Shown here piece after piece: positions 9,662 to 21,010 of a DNA stretch of 64,000 nucleotides. The DNA is from Triangularia verruculosa (Eukaryota > Ascomycota > Sordariomycetes > Sordariales > Podosporaceae). The position numbers and the translations under genes are program-made. The stretch's first letter is position 1; each line of letters begins with the position of its first letter. The notes beneath the pieces were generated by a model, which was given only the letters and a program-made list of their open reading frames with translations, searched no databases and was not told the origin of the DNA. The stretch spans positions 208,809 to 272,808 of the forward strand of contig MU863911.1 in NCBI GenBank assembly GCA_033296885.1, read 5' to 3'.

Positions 9662-11187
9662 TCAAGACCTTGCTCTTGCATCTTCCATCCAATCCTCGTC
9701 CTCCCTTATCGCCTCCCCTAGCCATTTGGTGACAAAAGCTTCCTCGTTTCTCCTCAACCCCCACTCTCCACCATCGTCATCGTTTTGGCCTTCGACTTGT
9801 GAACAAAGCTCTGTAGTCTTAACTCTCCTCGCAGCTTCTCTGTCCCTTGCCCCCTGGACAGCGAACTCCTCATCTCCTTCTTTGGCCAAGGTCTGACACT
9901 CAAACATGCTTACGTTCCGTCTCATTAGCCCTGCTAGCTCCATGGCCTGGACCTTGAAGGAATTTCTGGGCGGTATTTTCTTTTTATCGCTCCCATCGTC
10001 CGCAGTCGTAGAATTATCGTCAGAGTCGAAGAGGAGCAGCGTCTCTGGGAGCCGAAGTGTCGATCGTCGGGGCGGGAAGATTAAATAGCCTTTCCTTGGA
10101 GGTTTAGACGCCATAGCTTCAGCTGTTTTCTGGGCCAAAATCGCGTCGATTTGCTGTGGTGTCAACGTTTGCAGCGATGACGACTGGAGTGACGGTGTGG
10201 GTGGTGCAGGTGGTGATTCTGACGGTGGGTCTTCAGGCGCCAGAATCCCAGTCTCAGCAAGGAAGTTGTCGATTGCTGCTGAGAATGAGTTTGAAGGCAA
10301 GTTGTTGAACCTGGACGGGTTGAAGAAATCCTCCGGTACATGTAATGGCGCATTGTGAAAGAAAAGTGATGGCGAGGCAAAGGGATCGAAAAGATTTGAT
10401 GGAGAGGGGAAAAGGAAGGGCATCTGGGAGTGGAGGAAACCAAACGCCGTTTCTTTGTCGATCTTCTCAGGGTCATATCGTCCGGTCTGAGCCTCGGTGG
10501 TAAAGAGTGGAAACTGTCCTTGCTTCGGCGGCTTGAATTTATATTTGTGGACTGGGTGATCTGGAAGGAACATGGGCCAATTGTAAATTCCATTGTGGGC
10601 CATGAGACCGCGGATGGTCATGCCTCCCTCGCCGCGGTGTAGAAAGGGGTGGTGGGCTTCTGTAAAGGCCAAGCTGGAGCCTAAGGTAGCACCGAGATAT
10701 GACCCATAAACATAGGCTGGACGGAAAGGGGCCGGATTGTTCTTCTCGGCGCGGAGCCCGAGGTTTGCTGAGAGCCAGGAGTACCCAAAGGTAAGATCGT
10801 GGACAGGAGTTGGCCACCGGAGAGGGGTGTGATCTAGCTCGTCATTCATATAGTTCCACCGGTAGTTAATTATGGCTGCTGGGTACTCCCGAAGCCATGG
10901 CGGGAGTGAAACATCTGACTGTCCTTCGATATGTGGATTTGGAGGGACAACAATGACCAGAGGTTTTGTCGATGCATGCTTGGCGATGTTATAAAGGCTG
11001 TCAAACGTTAGTCTGCGGTTCAAATTCCAGAAGTGTGGTAGACGTACCTCACAGTTATTTCGCCATTCGATGCACACGGAACTCGAACATGCTCAACCGA
11101 ATGGTTGGTGCTATAAAACCTGCAAAGCAATCTGCAGCTGAGAACTGGACGCCAGCGCCTTGCTCCTCCCAGCGGCCATCCCAACAT
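9662..11187 (-). CDS. Mitochondrial alpha/beta-hydrolase-like protein, nucleophile missing
   Basis: Two exons on the minus strand, 11187-11048 and 10997-9662, give 491 residues. The 50-bp intron (GTACGT...GACTAACG...ACAG) was chosen because it is the only one that joins the frames; reading through it would give an implausible N-terminus. The start ATG at 11187 opens a classic mitochondrial presequence rich in R, L, S and W, with a likely cleavage after RFY. An in-frame ATG at 11241 would add 18 residues. Next come features of the alpha/beta-hydrolase fold: a core strand (LVIVVPPNPH), a region like the lid entry (INYRWNY), and YVYGSYLGATLG where the nucleophile elbow should be. That elbow reads G-S-Y-L-G, so Tyr sits where Ser is expected in GxSxG. 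The C-terminal 200 residues are Pro/Ser-rich, then charged. Enzymatic activity is doubtful. Confidence 0.75.
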
Positions 11188-11636
11188 CGAAGACAGATTT
11201 GTCGAAACAAGGTCGCAGCCAACTACTATCCTCTGGCTCATCACACAGCTGCCATTCCTGATGCCACCAACCAGATCGTCGTACCTGAGGTTTGGTGGTT
11301 TTGAATGGCTCCAAAATGCATGAACAGGGTCGAGTCGAACCCCCAACTATCGAGCGGTTCCAGCCAATCGCAGCCCTGCGTTCGATAAGATCGTGACCCC
11401 CGGTTCTCGACGGGCAGGAACGGCACGACGTCATTGTCATCCCAACTCTATATCATGGAAGCTTGGAATCTCACACTCTTTGTCTGCATCTGGGCTTCGC
11501 CTGATGCATAGTGTATGCATAGTTTCTTAATTCTCATGACCAAGACGTCTTGAGCCTCCAGACCCCAAGATATGAGTCTTGGCAATATCATCCAAACCCC
11601 CGGGCCTTGACAAAGGTCCGCGAGAGTCCCAACAAG
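11188..11636. other. Divergent promoter region between hydrolase-like gene and TOK1
   Basis: The 449-bp gap separates two start codons that point away from each other. It must hold both promoters and leaders, although overlapping open frames exist on the minus strand. No clear TATA box is visible. Confidence 0.55.
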
Positions 11637-13850
11637 ATGAACGACGCAGGAGGGGAAAAGATCGATGAGCATCTCCGTGCAGCTGATCCGGGTGGCAAGA
11701 AGTTGCCTAAACAGCAGCAGGAACATGAACAGCTTCACCTCGACCCAAGGCAAGTTGCGTTGCGTAGATACAACACCAAGGGGCCATGATTAACATATTT
11801 TACCAGCCGATGGTGGTTTGCCTCTTCTGCGTTCCCCATGATAGCGGGTACCCTGGGCCCTGTCGCATCAGCCTTCAGTATTTGCGCCCTCGCTAGACCA
11901 TGGCGACAAAACTATCTCCCCGGGTCTGACATTGATGACGCCCCCTTCATTAAGGACCCAATCTGGCTCACCATCATAAACGCTATCCAGCTGCTCATCG
12001 CTCTCATAGCCAACATGGCCCTGCTCCTAAACATGACTCAAAGACTCCGGTTCTCCATTGCCCAGCCAGTCACCATCGTGGGATGGTATATCTCGTCCAT
12101 ATGTCTAATCGCCCTCACAGCCACGGCCTCTGGCCCCTTAATCATGGAACCCACAAGCCAGTACATCTGGTCCCAGGCATTCTACTATGGTATTTATGGC
12201 GCCGCCCTCTACTTCCTGGTCGCTTCCCTCATGGTGATCACCTTTCTAGGTGCCCAAACTGAACACTATCCCAAGGACTTTGTCCTCACACCCAGCCAAA
12301 GGACCTTGATGATGCAGACCATCCTTCTCCTCTTCTACCTCCTCCTTGGCGCCCTTGTATTCGGCAGAATCGAAGGCTGGAACTATCTTGATGCAGTATA
12401 CTGGGCAGCCGTCACCTTGTTCACTGTTGGCTTTGGTGATTTCTCCCCACAGACAGAACTTGGAAAAGGCCTAGTCATGCCTTTTGCCCTTGTCGGGATT
12501 ATTAGCCTCGGTCTCGTCATCGGCTCAATCCGCAGTTTGGTTCTCGACCGTGGCCGACGAAGACTCAGTGCGCGCATGGTTGAAAAAAGAAGGCGAAGGA
12601 TGCTCAAGAAGATGACAAAGAAGGGAAAGGACGGTATTCTCGTGCCTATCAAGGAAGGCAATGAGCTGAAGCAGACACTGTCAGAGGTTGACCGCGGCCT
12701 AACGGAGTTTGAGAGGAGAGAGAAAGAATTCAGGCTGATGAGGGACATACAAGAGGAGACCTCAAGAAAAAGGAGGTGGTACGCCACTGCCTTTTCAACG
12801 TGCACTTGGGCTGCCCTGTGGCTAGGAGGAGCAAGAATTTTCCAAGCGTGCGAGGAGCCATACCAAGGATGGACCTACTTTGACGGCTTTTTTTTCTGCT
12901 TTGTGAGTTTGACGACGATCGGCTACGGGGACATCGTCCCGGTCTCCCCCGCAGGAAAATCCTTCTGGGTGTTTTGGGCGCTGCTGGCACTTCCAACAAT
13001 GACAGTCCTGATCTCCAACGCGGGTGACACCGTCGTCAAAGGCATCCGTGACGCTACCGACGCCATCGCAACAATCACTATCCTCCCTAGCGAGCGTCCC
13101 TTCAAAAAAGACCTCAAACGTTTCCTCAAACATCTCTCCTTCGGCGTTTTGTTCAAAGACGAAATCATCGAGGAGACCCCCACTGGTTTCCTAGGAGAAG
13201 CCCAAGACCACGACAACTTCTCCGACGCGGAAGAAGAAAACGACGCTGAAACCGCCCTCCAGCGGGACCAAGCTGAATCATCAACCTCGCCCACCTCGCC
13301 AAGAGTCCGCTTCAACCCCCCTTTCCGCAACGATTCAGTGCACAGTAAAAACGTCGATGCTAACACCGCCGACGAAAACCATCATCCCTCTTCTGGTCCC
13401 CAAGTACGACAGCGCAAGAAGTCAGCCCCCTACACCCTCCCAAACCGTCAGCAAGACTACCTCGTCATCTTAATCGACGAAATTGCCCGCGTGACTGCAC
13501 ACATGAAGGAGCACCCGCCCAGGAAGTATTCCTTCAAGGAGTGGGCGTGGTATCTCCGACTAATCGGGGAAGACGAAAGCGACGCTGGTCAGCACGGCAG
13601 AGCTAGTACGCATGTCAAGACAAAGAAGGACAGGTTGAGGGGTGGAAGGCCGAATGGCTTGAATGAAGAAGCAAAGGTGGAAGAAAAGCCGGTGCCGTGG
13701 AGCTGGGTTGGGAGTAAGAGTCCCTTGATGGGAGGGAAAGAGGAGGCGGAATGGATTCTAGAGAGGTTGATTGAGAGATTGGGGGAGGAGTTGAGACGGT
13801 CGAGGAAGGAAGACGGAGCAGAGCAGGAAGACGAACGAGATGAGTTATAG
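11637..13850 (+). CDS. tok1: Outward-rectifying two-pore-domain potassium channel (TOK type)
   Basis: Plasma-membrane K+ channel passing K+ outward on depolarisation in the fungal TOK family. Exons 11637-11749 and 11807-13850 give 718 residues. The ATG at 11637 is the first in frame. After a hydrophilic N-terminus come membrane helices beginning RWWFASSAFPMIAGT, and a set of further helices before the first pore. The pore filters are TVGFGD (residues 244-249) and TIGYGD (408-413), the two-pore hallmark. The stretch between them (about 285-375) is strongly basic and charged, and the C-terminus beyond residue 470 is a long cytosolic, disordered, acidic/Ser-rich tail ending in repeated E and R. 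TOK channels have eight helices in the plan 6 plus 2, and the hydropathy here fits. The first intron has a GC donor. KCH1 lies 2 kb downstream on the same strand. Confidence 0.95.
11750..11806 (+). other. GC-AG intron in tok1
   Basis: The 57-bp intron begins GCAAGT directly after AG and ends ACCAG. Joining here restores Ser-Arg-Trp-Trp-Phe at the start of the first helix. The nearest GT (11755) would give the wrong phase. The donor AG|GCAAGT matches the U1 consensus at every position except the C, as is usual for functional GC donors. Confidence 0.8.
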
Positions 13851-15907
13851 TTTGATTGCACTTTTTTGTGGATGGCGGATAAAGAGGACGGGGTGGTGGA
13901 GTTTTGTTGCGTGATACCCCCTTTTTGTTTTGGCAGGCAGTGTTCAAGTTCCAAGTAAGTATAATAGTAATAATCTGGTAGCAACAATGCTAGTTTGATA
14001 TATTATGTGCTCAATCTACGTGGCTACTCATCTAGTCGTGTTACTGGCTGGTATACTGAGCTGTTTTATGGCTTGGGCGAGTCTTCTAAGAATGTTGGGA
14101 CGGTTTAGATTACCTTCTCAAAGGTTAGAGCAATGTGGGCATAGAGACTATTGAATGGTGGGACACTGATATTTCCCGACTGGTCCCATAGCTACAAATG
14201 TACGACGTGGACATGGCAACATCCGGACAGTTGCTGTGTGAATGTTTGGCTTGTAGTCTTGGTGAAGCGCGCGGCTATACGACTGGTAGAGGTCAATGTA
14301 GGAGAGCTGAATGCCTTGTTGCAATGATACAGCATTGCAGGTCGCTTGATGCGAGGTAGTAGCACTTTGCTGTCGTTTGTATGCGTCCAAGTCCCATTGA
14401 GATACGCGGAATCCATGGTTGGGCTATTCAAGTCCCGGCGTGGTTCCGCCGTGCATTGCCGTGTGTGGTGGAGTGTCATTAAATACTGCTCATGATGGGC
14501 AATTTGGAATCTGATGAGCATAGCAAGTTGCCTAGTTCTGAATAGCTTCATTCCCAATCATGTTGGCATCTGGTGGCTTGCTAGGCTAAGCGCCACAGGG
14601 CTTGCTCCCGTCGGATGGCGTGCATGCGTCTTTTCTTGTGAAGCTCAAGAGCTCCGTGTTTCATTCAGGACTGTAACCTTCCAGCAAAGCGTGCAACGGG
14701 CGGCGATGTGATCCAATCAGGAAAGCGGGAACCCTCCTCAGGGCAGGGGTTGGACGATGCGATAACCAAGGGGAGGGGTACCTGCATTAGCGCCAATCCT
14801 TGTCCAAAATATTCATCCCATCAACTGCGGGATTTGAGAAAATGACCTTGGAAGATGTAGAAGAGCCCATTTCTTGTACATCCCTGGGCACAGCGTGATC
14901 CTGTTCTCCTCCCCCGCGTCTGGCCACCTCGGCCAACCAATTGGGTCTCTGAATGGAGGCTGGGGTCAGCCTGCGGAGCCCAACTGCCCCCTGCATCTCG
15001 GTTGTTCCCTGCGAGTTCTGCACGGCATCTTCTTCCGTTGAGGCCCCTTGCCCTCCAGTCCTTTTGTCGCAAGTCGACCTTGACGCTCATCCCCCCGGAC
15101 GTCCACTGTGGAAAGGCGGCCTCTCTCCGGACAACTGTCGAAAGCTAGCATCGAGCTACTCGGCCATTCACTCATTCATTAGTCGCCCGCAGCGAACAAT
15201 AGCATCACTCCCTCGAATAACAAGACTGCGCGCCAACATTCCCTATTGTGTTTTACTGGGTAGCACCCCGCCGACGCCTGATCTTTTTCCCCATCGGTCA
15301 ACTTGATACCCGCGACTGGAATTCTACCCAGCCGATCAAACTCGGGATCCATTACCAGCCTGCCACCACCATCCGGCCACATCACTACTTGTGGACCGCG
15401 CGCCTATCCAAGGATAGTGTTGGCTTTCCGGAAGTTGTTGCAGGGAAAAGGACTGGAAGTTGGGCCATTCAACCACTGATGATCAACGAAGCTACTTCCC
15501 AGTCAGCGTCAGCAATGCAACGATAGCCTGCAAGGCGATTCCCAAGGCCATCGGTGGCCCGTACTATTTTCCTCGATTTATCCGACCCTACAACCTGCCG
15601 GGTCCTGACCTCCATTCTTTTCGGTCTTTTGGTTGCTGGCAGGCATCTTTTCGCCTTCACGGTCGTTGAATTTCAGGAGTTGGGAGCTCCTTGGTCGACC
15701 TAAGCATAGTCGACTCTCGCAGGCGAGGAGCGGCTTTGTGCGAACGGCGGACTGGAGCCTACGATCTTTTACCACACCCAAAACGAACGACGCATTAGTT
15801 TGTGTCGACCACATAATTTACCATTTTCTTTCATCGACGGTGTCGATACCCTCACATTCTTTACCAGCTAGTCTGGACACTTGCGCCTGGTTTGCGCAAT
15901 CGATATC
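13851..15907. other. Intergenic region between tok1 and kch1
   Basis: Holds the tok1 3' end and the kch1 promoter and leader. Several open frames of 60-120 codons occur on both strands, none with protein-like composition or recognisable motifs. Confidence 0.5.
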
Positions 15908-18691
15908 ATGGGTTTTCTAAGTCACAAGAGGAGGGATGTTGCGGTCCAACCAACAGAGAAATGGGACTTTATTGTGAGTTGGACATCTTGCGTAACGGTT
16001 AGTTGACAGTGCTAACAGTCCGTACAATAGAGTCTGAATGACTTCAAGTCAACGTCGTGCTGGGCGCCCTTCGCTTATGGAATTCTCGTTGCCTCGATGA
16101 TTCTGTCTCTGAGTGTGTACGCCGTTGATGGGTTCACAGCATACCAGCTCCTGGCATTCAACAGATGGTCATCCCAAATCGAGCCGACTCAGTTGATCCC
16201 ATTCGAAGTCACCAAATGGATCTTTGCTGGCTGTATCATCCTCTCTGCCGCCAATCTCTGTTATGAACATCTTCGTGCCAACCGAATCATGCGGAGAGGA
16301 AGTGTTGCGGAATGCTTCCTCGACCATATCGCCCAGCGCATGGAGTGCCTTCGACCGAGCAGTGGCTGGAGGCGCTTTCTGGTTTTTGCGGAACTGACCA
16401 AGAGCAAAAAGGGCGCCGAGTACATTGCGCTTTTCACTTTTTTCAGTTTCCAGTCCTGGATCCGTGTTCTTCTCTGCTCTGGACCTCGTCAGGTCCTCAA
16501 CGCCATTACTCTCTACTCGATTTTCAGCGCGAAACTTGAAATCAAAGGCGATAATTTCGATGCTTCGCTTGCTGATTTTATCGACAAAATCCAGGCCCTT
16601 GCAACTGAAGACACGAGACAGTCTGTCATTCTTTGCGGTATGCTCTTCACCCTTGTCATCTGGGTATTTTCTTTCCTCTCCTTGCTTTTGGCGGGGATTT
16701 TCTTTGTGTTGTTCCTGTGGAGTTATATTCCCCGCGAAGATGGCGGTTTGACGGGATTCTGCGAGCGCAAGGTCAACAAGCGCCTCAAGCAGATTGTTTC
16801 GGTCAAAATCAACAAGGCTATGGAAGAAGATGAGAGGCAAAGGAAGAAGGCGGAAATGAGGGCTGCCAAAAAGAACGGCGAGAACAGGCCGGTCACCATG
16901 AAACCATCACTGCCCGTGTTCGCCAATGACGATTTGCCCGGAATGCCCCAGTTGAAGAGAGCAGAAACCTTCATGTCCATTTCCGAGAAGAACGACCGCC
17001 CGGATACGCCTGGCAGCTTTGAGATGAACACTCTTGGACAGAAGCGGCCAGTCCCGTCTCGATCAGGAACCACAGCGACTTCGGCCAGCAAATACTCAGC
17101 AAGAGCATCTCTCCTCGGCGGCGCTGCTGCAATGGGTATCAGCCGTTCAGACTCGCCGGGCCCGATGCCAGGCAGCTTTCCTCCTCCTGCCAGAACAGCT
17201 ACCGCGCAGTCTAATCGAAGCTACGGGTCTGGGCCACAACTCAACAGGATGCCCTCGAACGGTTCGAGCCTCAACGCAGGCTATAATGCTAGCCCGGCGT
17301 ATGGCTCAGAGACCTTGCCTAGCATGCCAGCGCCCGCTCGACAGCCAACTATGAACGGGAATAACTACGGAGGACTGGGACCAAATCAGCAGAATAGATG
17401 GCCTGGGCCCAACCAAGGGAGGCCAGGATATGATGACTATTCGAATGGACGGGCCAGTCCTGCGCCATCGGCCATGTCGTACCGGAACGGCCCAATGTCG
17501 CCCCCAAGAATGGGACCCGGTGGGCCAGGTGTTTATCCTATGCGTAGCGCAACTGGTCCTATGCCCCCGCGTGGACAACAACCGCCATTCCCGCCGCAGA
17601 GGAATATGACAGCTCCCATTCAGCCTTTCCACCAGCGAACCGGTAGCAACGGCTCAGGCAGGTCCATGGGGATGGGTGGGCCTCGCCAACCATATCATCA
17701 GCAAAGTGCTAGCAACAGTTCGCTGAGGAATATGACCATGCCGGGCGCTTATCAGGCACAGGGCGGCGATGAGTACCGACAGCCGACCCTTCCAAATCTC
17801 GCAGAACTCGCATCCGGGCCATCGCAACCGCAACAAGCCGATGATTACCGACAACCGACTCTACCGAATCTCGAAGATATTTCGTCGAGTCCTCCTCCGA
17901 GAAATAATGAGTACCAGTATACAAGTCGATCAATCACCAAGACACCAGCCCCATACCCAGCAGAAGATGACGCAATGAGATATGCGGATCAGTCGAATTC
18001 TGGGAGAGCCAATTCGCCAGGCCCGTTCCATGCGCAAACTACGGGCGGCTCTGGGTACCTCGATAGTTCTATTACTGGGAGGAGTAGCTCGCCGGGACCA
18101 TTTCCAGCGCAGGCTGCGGGTGACTCTGGATATCTTGACAGGTCCAACACTGGAATGAGTAACAACTCTTTCCAGGCGTATCGGCCTCGAGGGGGTGCTG
18201 AGTCCACCGACTATCCTGCGAAATCAGAAACCACGAGGAGTGACTCCCCTGATCCGTTCCCAGAGCAGACTACCAATCAGTCTCAGTCTCTGGATCAACC
18301 AGCAACGATCTTGAAAGCTGTGACGACCGAACTAGCCTCGCCAGTGCCCATTCAGCCGTCGACTATTGGTCAGTCTAGCTATGTGAGCAGGTTAGACCCT
18401 GGACCAGCACCCACTCAGTCACCCAGCGCCAATCAGTCCGGGTACATCAGCAGGCTGGATTCGAGAAGCCAATCTCCAGAACTAGATGTATTTGCGGCGC
18501 CGGCTCGGTCAACCACCATGCCTGGAGCTTTCTCGCTCGACGACTATGACTACGACCGTGGTCCTCCACGTTCTAATACATCCCTGGGCAATGTGACCGA
18601 CAGCAACTCTCGAGATCCTGCTCCTCGCAACAACGGCAACAACAATGGGTGGAGCGACGATCTCGAGAGAGGTAACCAGCCGCGATACTAG
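15908..18691 (+). CDS. kch1: KCH1/PRM6-type potassium channel
   Basis: Fungal KCH proteins promote low-affinity K+ uptake at the plasma membrane, which in yeast supports calcium-channel activation during mating and stress responses. Exons 15908-15973 and 16031-18691 give 908 residues. The 57-bp intron has a GTGCTAACAG branch site, and the short first exon encodes MGFLSHKRRDVAVQPTEKWD. The N-terminal 260 residues carry the conserved domain: several helices (around residues 33-55, 80-100, 150-175 and 215-240) with the family stretches SCWAPFAYG, WSSQIEP, SSGWRRFLVFAELTKSKKG and YIALFTFFSFQSW. A basic segment follows (residues 265-310, many K and R), then about 600 residues of disordered Ser/Pro/Gln/Asn-rich tail containing duplicated blocks. 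The C-terminal tail is far longer than in yeast Kch1. The tok1 gene lies upstream on the same strand. Confidence 0.93.
17767..18460 (+). repeat. Degenerate paired repeats in the KCH1 tail
   Basis: Three pairs of similar blocks follow each other in the coding sequence. The first pair shares YRQPTLPNL (around 17773-17803 and 17845-17875). The second shares SPGPF-AQ-G-SGYLD (around 18016-18063 and 18091-18141). The third shares QSxYxSRLD (18369-18398 and 18435-18462). DNA identity within pairs is moderate, so these are old duplications kept at protein level. They probably represent short linear motifs for binding partners or phosphorylation; this is inference. Confidence 0.6.
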
Positions 18692-19489
18692 CCCATTTGA
18701 CGAATTCTTTCATGAAATTTTCTACAACCAGTTTTCTTTCATTTCGTTCTTCACGGTTGACACAAGATTTCCATGAAACGATATAAACGTGGAGATGATG
18801 CCTTTCATTTTTGATTTTTCTCTGATCTTTTTTTCTTCTGCTAGCAAACAGCGCCAGCATTTTGTACTTGTACATATACTTATTGCCCCAACTTGTATGC
18901 ATATATACCATTGTTGTTTGCATCTTTTCACTTTCACTTAGATATTTATATACCCCGGGTGATGAATGGATTGGAGCAAAAATATGGAGGAGGGTGGGGG
19001 AGGAAAGGGAGTTGATAGGCTTCTGAAGGTAGAAGAAGGTAGAAGGCGTTGAAATGATACATGATTTACACTCTTTTAATTGCTTTGCGTTGGCTTGATA
19101 GCGGTGATCCGGTGTTATGACATGACTACCTTGTTAGGTAGGTACCTAGGTATGGAACCAGTCGGAAAACATCATTTTCTCTATTCATTCACCTCTCTCG
19201 CCGCGTTCTAACTTTGAGGTAGGCAGTCCAAACTTAGGGATCCCATATTATTATGAGAGGCCTCACCCGGACGTACAGGGCTTCGTTATATCAGCCAGTA
19301 GCAACTATATATCATATGAACCGCTACGTAGATTCAGCACTCACAACCCTCACCGAAAATCCGCCCATCTTCCGGCCCGTTCCCCGCCCCCACACGGCCT
19401 AGAACGGGAGACCCGCCCCGGCCGGACGGTGGACCACCCACCTTAACCCATCATCCAACCACCTAAGCAACCCAACGTAATCACCACCC
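18692..19489. other. Convergent 3' intergenic region
   Basis: The kch1 and histidine-phosphatase genes converge here, so only 3' ends are expected. A near-palindrome of the type TAGGTACCTAGGTA occurs at about 19137-19151. No gene is visible. Confidence 0.55.
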
Positions 19490-20254
19490 CTAATATTTCC
19501 CACTCCCAAACTCCTTCTCCACCGCCCCAGCAAACGCAGCCCGCAACTCCATCTGCTCCGTCTCCGTCAGCCCCACCGCGCTCCCCCTCCTCCTCTTCCA
19601 GCTCTGCCCCGTCTCTTTCAGTACCACCCCTTTCCCTTCCTCCTCAACAACTTCATACGTCCTCCACTCAGTATTCGCCCACCCCGTGCCCCGTCCATAG
19701 TCCACCCCCTCAAAATCCTCCGTCAAAAAGTGCAGAAACCCCCCATGCGTCACCGCCACGATATTGACCTCCTCTTCCCCTCCTTTATACCCCCTGCCCA
19801 AATCCCTAAACCACTCCCTAGCCCTCCTCGCCCGCTCATGAAGTTTCATCGGCTCGGGCGCGTATTCACTCCCCGGCCCCTTGTCGTTCCACCCCTCCTT
19901 TACCAACCCCAGATCAACCACCTTTTCATCAGAAAACTCACTCAAAAGTTTCTCTGGCTCGGTGCCGACATCACAGGGAAAGGGGGAGACCTCCTGGATA
20001 TCCGGCAGCGCGATGATGGGAGGTTTGGCGGCAGAGGCGGAGGGGTTGAACGACAGCAGACAGGTGTACACCGTCCTCCTCATCGGGGACGCAACCAAGT
20101 GTGTGATTTTCTCGTGGAACGGAAAGGCCTTGTACAGCTCCTCGCACTGCGTCTTGCCTAGGTCCGTGAGGTCCGGGTCAGGGAGGATGTGGTTGGCCTG
20201 GCTGAGGTTGTGAAACCCCTGGGCGTGGCGGACGAGGTGGACGTAGGTTGGCAT
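19490..20254 (-). CDS. Histidine phosphatase (phosphoglycerate-mutase-like)
   Basis: A single-exon gene of 254 residues. The N-terminus MPTYVHLVRHAQGFHNL holds the RHG-type signature with the catalytic His that becomes phosphorylated (H10). ASPMRRTVYT around residues 55-64 supplies the second phosphate-binding Arg, and AVTHGGFL near residue 170 the second catalytic His. DIQEVSPFPCDVG and the following acidic stretch match the substrate loop of the fungal PMU1-like branch rather than true glycolytic phosphoglycerate mutase. The exact substrate cannot be read from sequence. It converges with kch1 and its upstream region contains a minisatellite. Confidence 0.88.
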   Translation of the reverse strand: MPTYVHLVRHAQGFHNLSQANHILPDPDLTDLGKTQCEELYKAFPFHEKITHLVASPMRRTVYTCLLSFNPSASAAKPPIIALPDIQEVSPFPCDVGTEPEKLLSEFSDEKVVDLGLVKEGWNDKGPGSEYAPEPMKLHERARRAREWFRDLGRGYKGGEEEVNIVAVTHGGFLHFLTEDFEGVDYGRGTGWANTEWRTYEVVEEEGKGVVLKETGQSWKRRRGSAVGLTETEQMELRAAFAGAVEKEFGSGKY

Positions 20255-21010
20255 GTTTATAGGGAAGGAAGTTGAGATGGTTGGGTACCTTAAGGTAGGT
20301 TGAGTTGGGGAGATGAGATGAGATGGGATGAGATGAGATGGGATGAGATGAGATGGGATGAGATGAGATGGGATGAGATGAGATGGGATGAGATGAGATG
20401 AGATGAAAAAGTATCAGGTGAAAAGATTGGTAAAGCTCAGACGGATAAAAACTGACTCAGCTTACAGCCGCCAGTATTCTCATACCTAGTGATGGATGAC
20501 AAGAGAAAGGTCAGGTTCAGGGAAAGCAAGGCTTTGTCCGCTATATACCCGCCCCTAGTTTACCCATAGGTACTTACCCAATCTCAGTGACTCAGAAGCC
20601 GGGTCTCTCCCCACCTCCGCTTTTGCCAATCCCCCCCGGGCCGGGTGACGGAATCACTGCTTCTGGGACCCCCGCCGGGTGTGGGATCCGACCGGCATAC
20701 ACTCCCTGCGCTCACATGTGTCATTGCGGCTCCATTTGGGCTGATCAGATCCACGGGCAGCTTTGTCAAGGTACAATTGGTTCCCGTCGACCTTATTACG
20801 TCAGCACTCCCACTCCTTTACCACATCTGATAGGCACATCACAGCTATGGGTAAAACATACGCCCTTCATCAACCAGACGGCCTCTACCGCATTCATTCT
20901 CAAAGCTCATTACTCATAATCAGAGGCTATCTATGCCTAGTTCTCCCTCTTTCCAGACCATCCATCATTCTACCTGTACATAACTCCAGCTCATTTTCAT
21001 TGTGTGTTAC
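20255..21010. other. Region between vps27 3' end and phosphatase promoter
   Basis: Both flanking genes read leftward, so this stretch holds the vps27 3' end and the phosphatase promoter, including the minisatellite at 20310-20406. No gene is visible. Confidence 0.55.
20310..20406. repeat. Minisatellite of GATGA-type units
   Basis: Roughly 95 bases of nearly perfect tandem repeat, with a 15-base unit equivalent to ATGAGATGAGATGGG built from 5-base subunits. It lies 55-150 bases upstream of the phosphatase ATG, inside its probable promoter or leader. Confidence 0.9.

Noticed and set aside
10998..11077. Start of the hydrolase-like protein inside the unspliced frame at 11077
   Set aside because: That frame reads through an intron with donor GTACGT, branch GACTAACG and ACAG acceptor; splicing gives a proper mitochondrial presequence instead.
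11320..11420. tRNA-like T-arm sequence (GGGTTCGACTC) on the minus strand
   Set aside because: The stem bases beside the loop do not pair properly and no acceptor or anticodon arm fits at the right distance.
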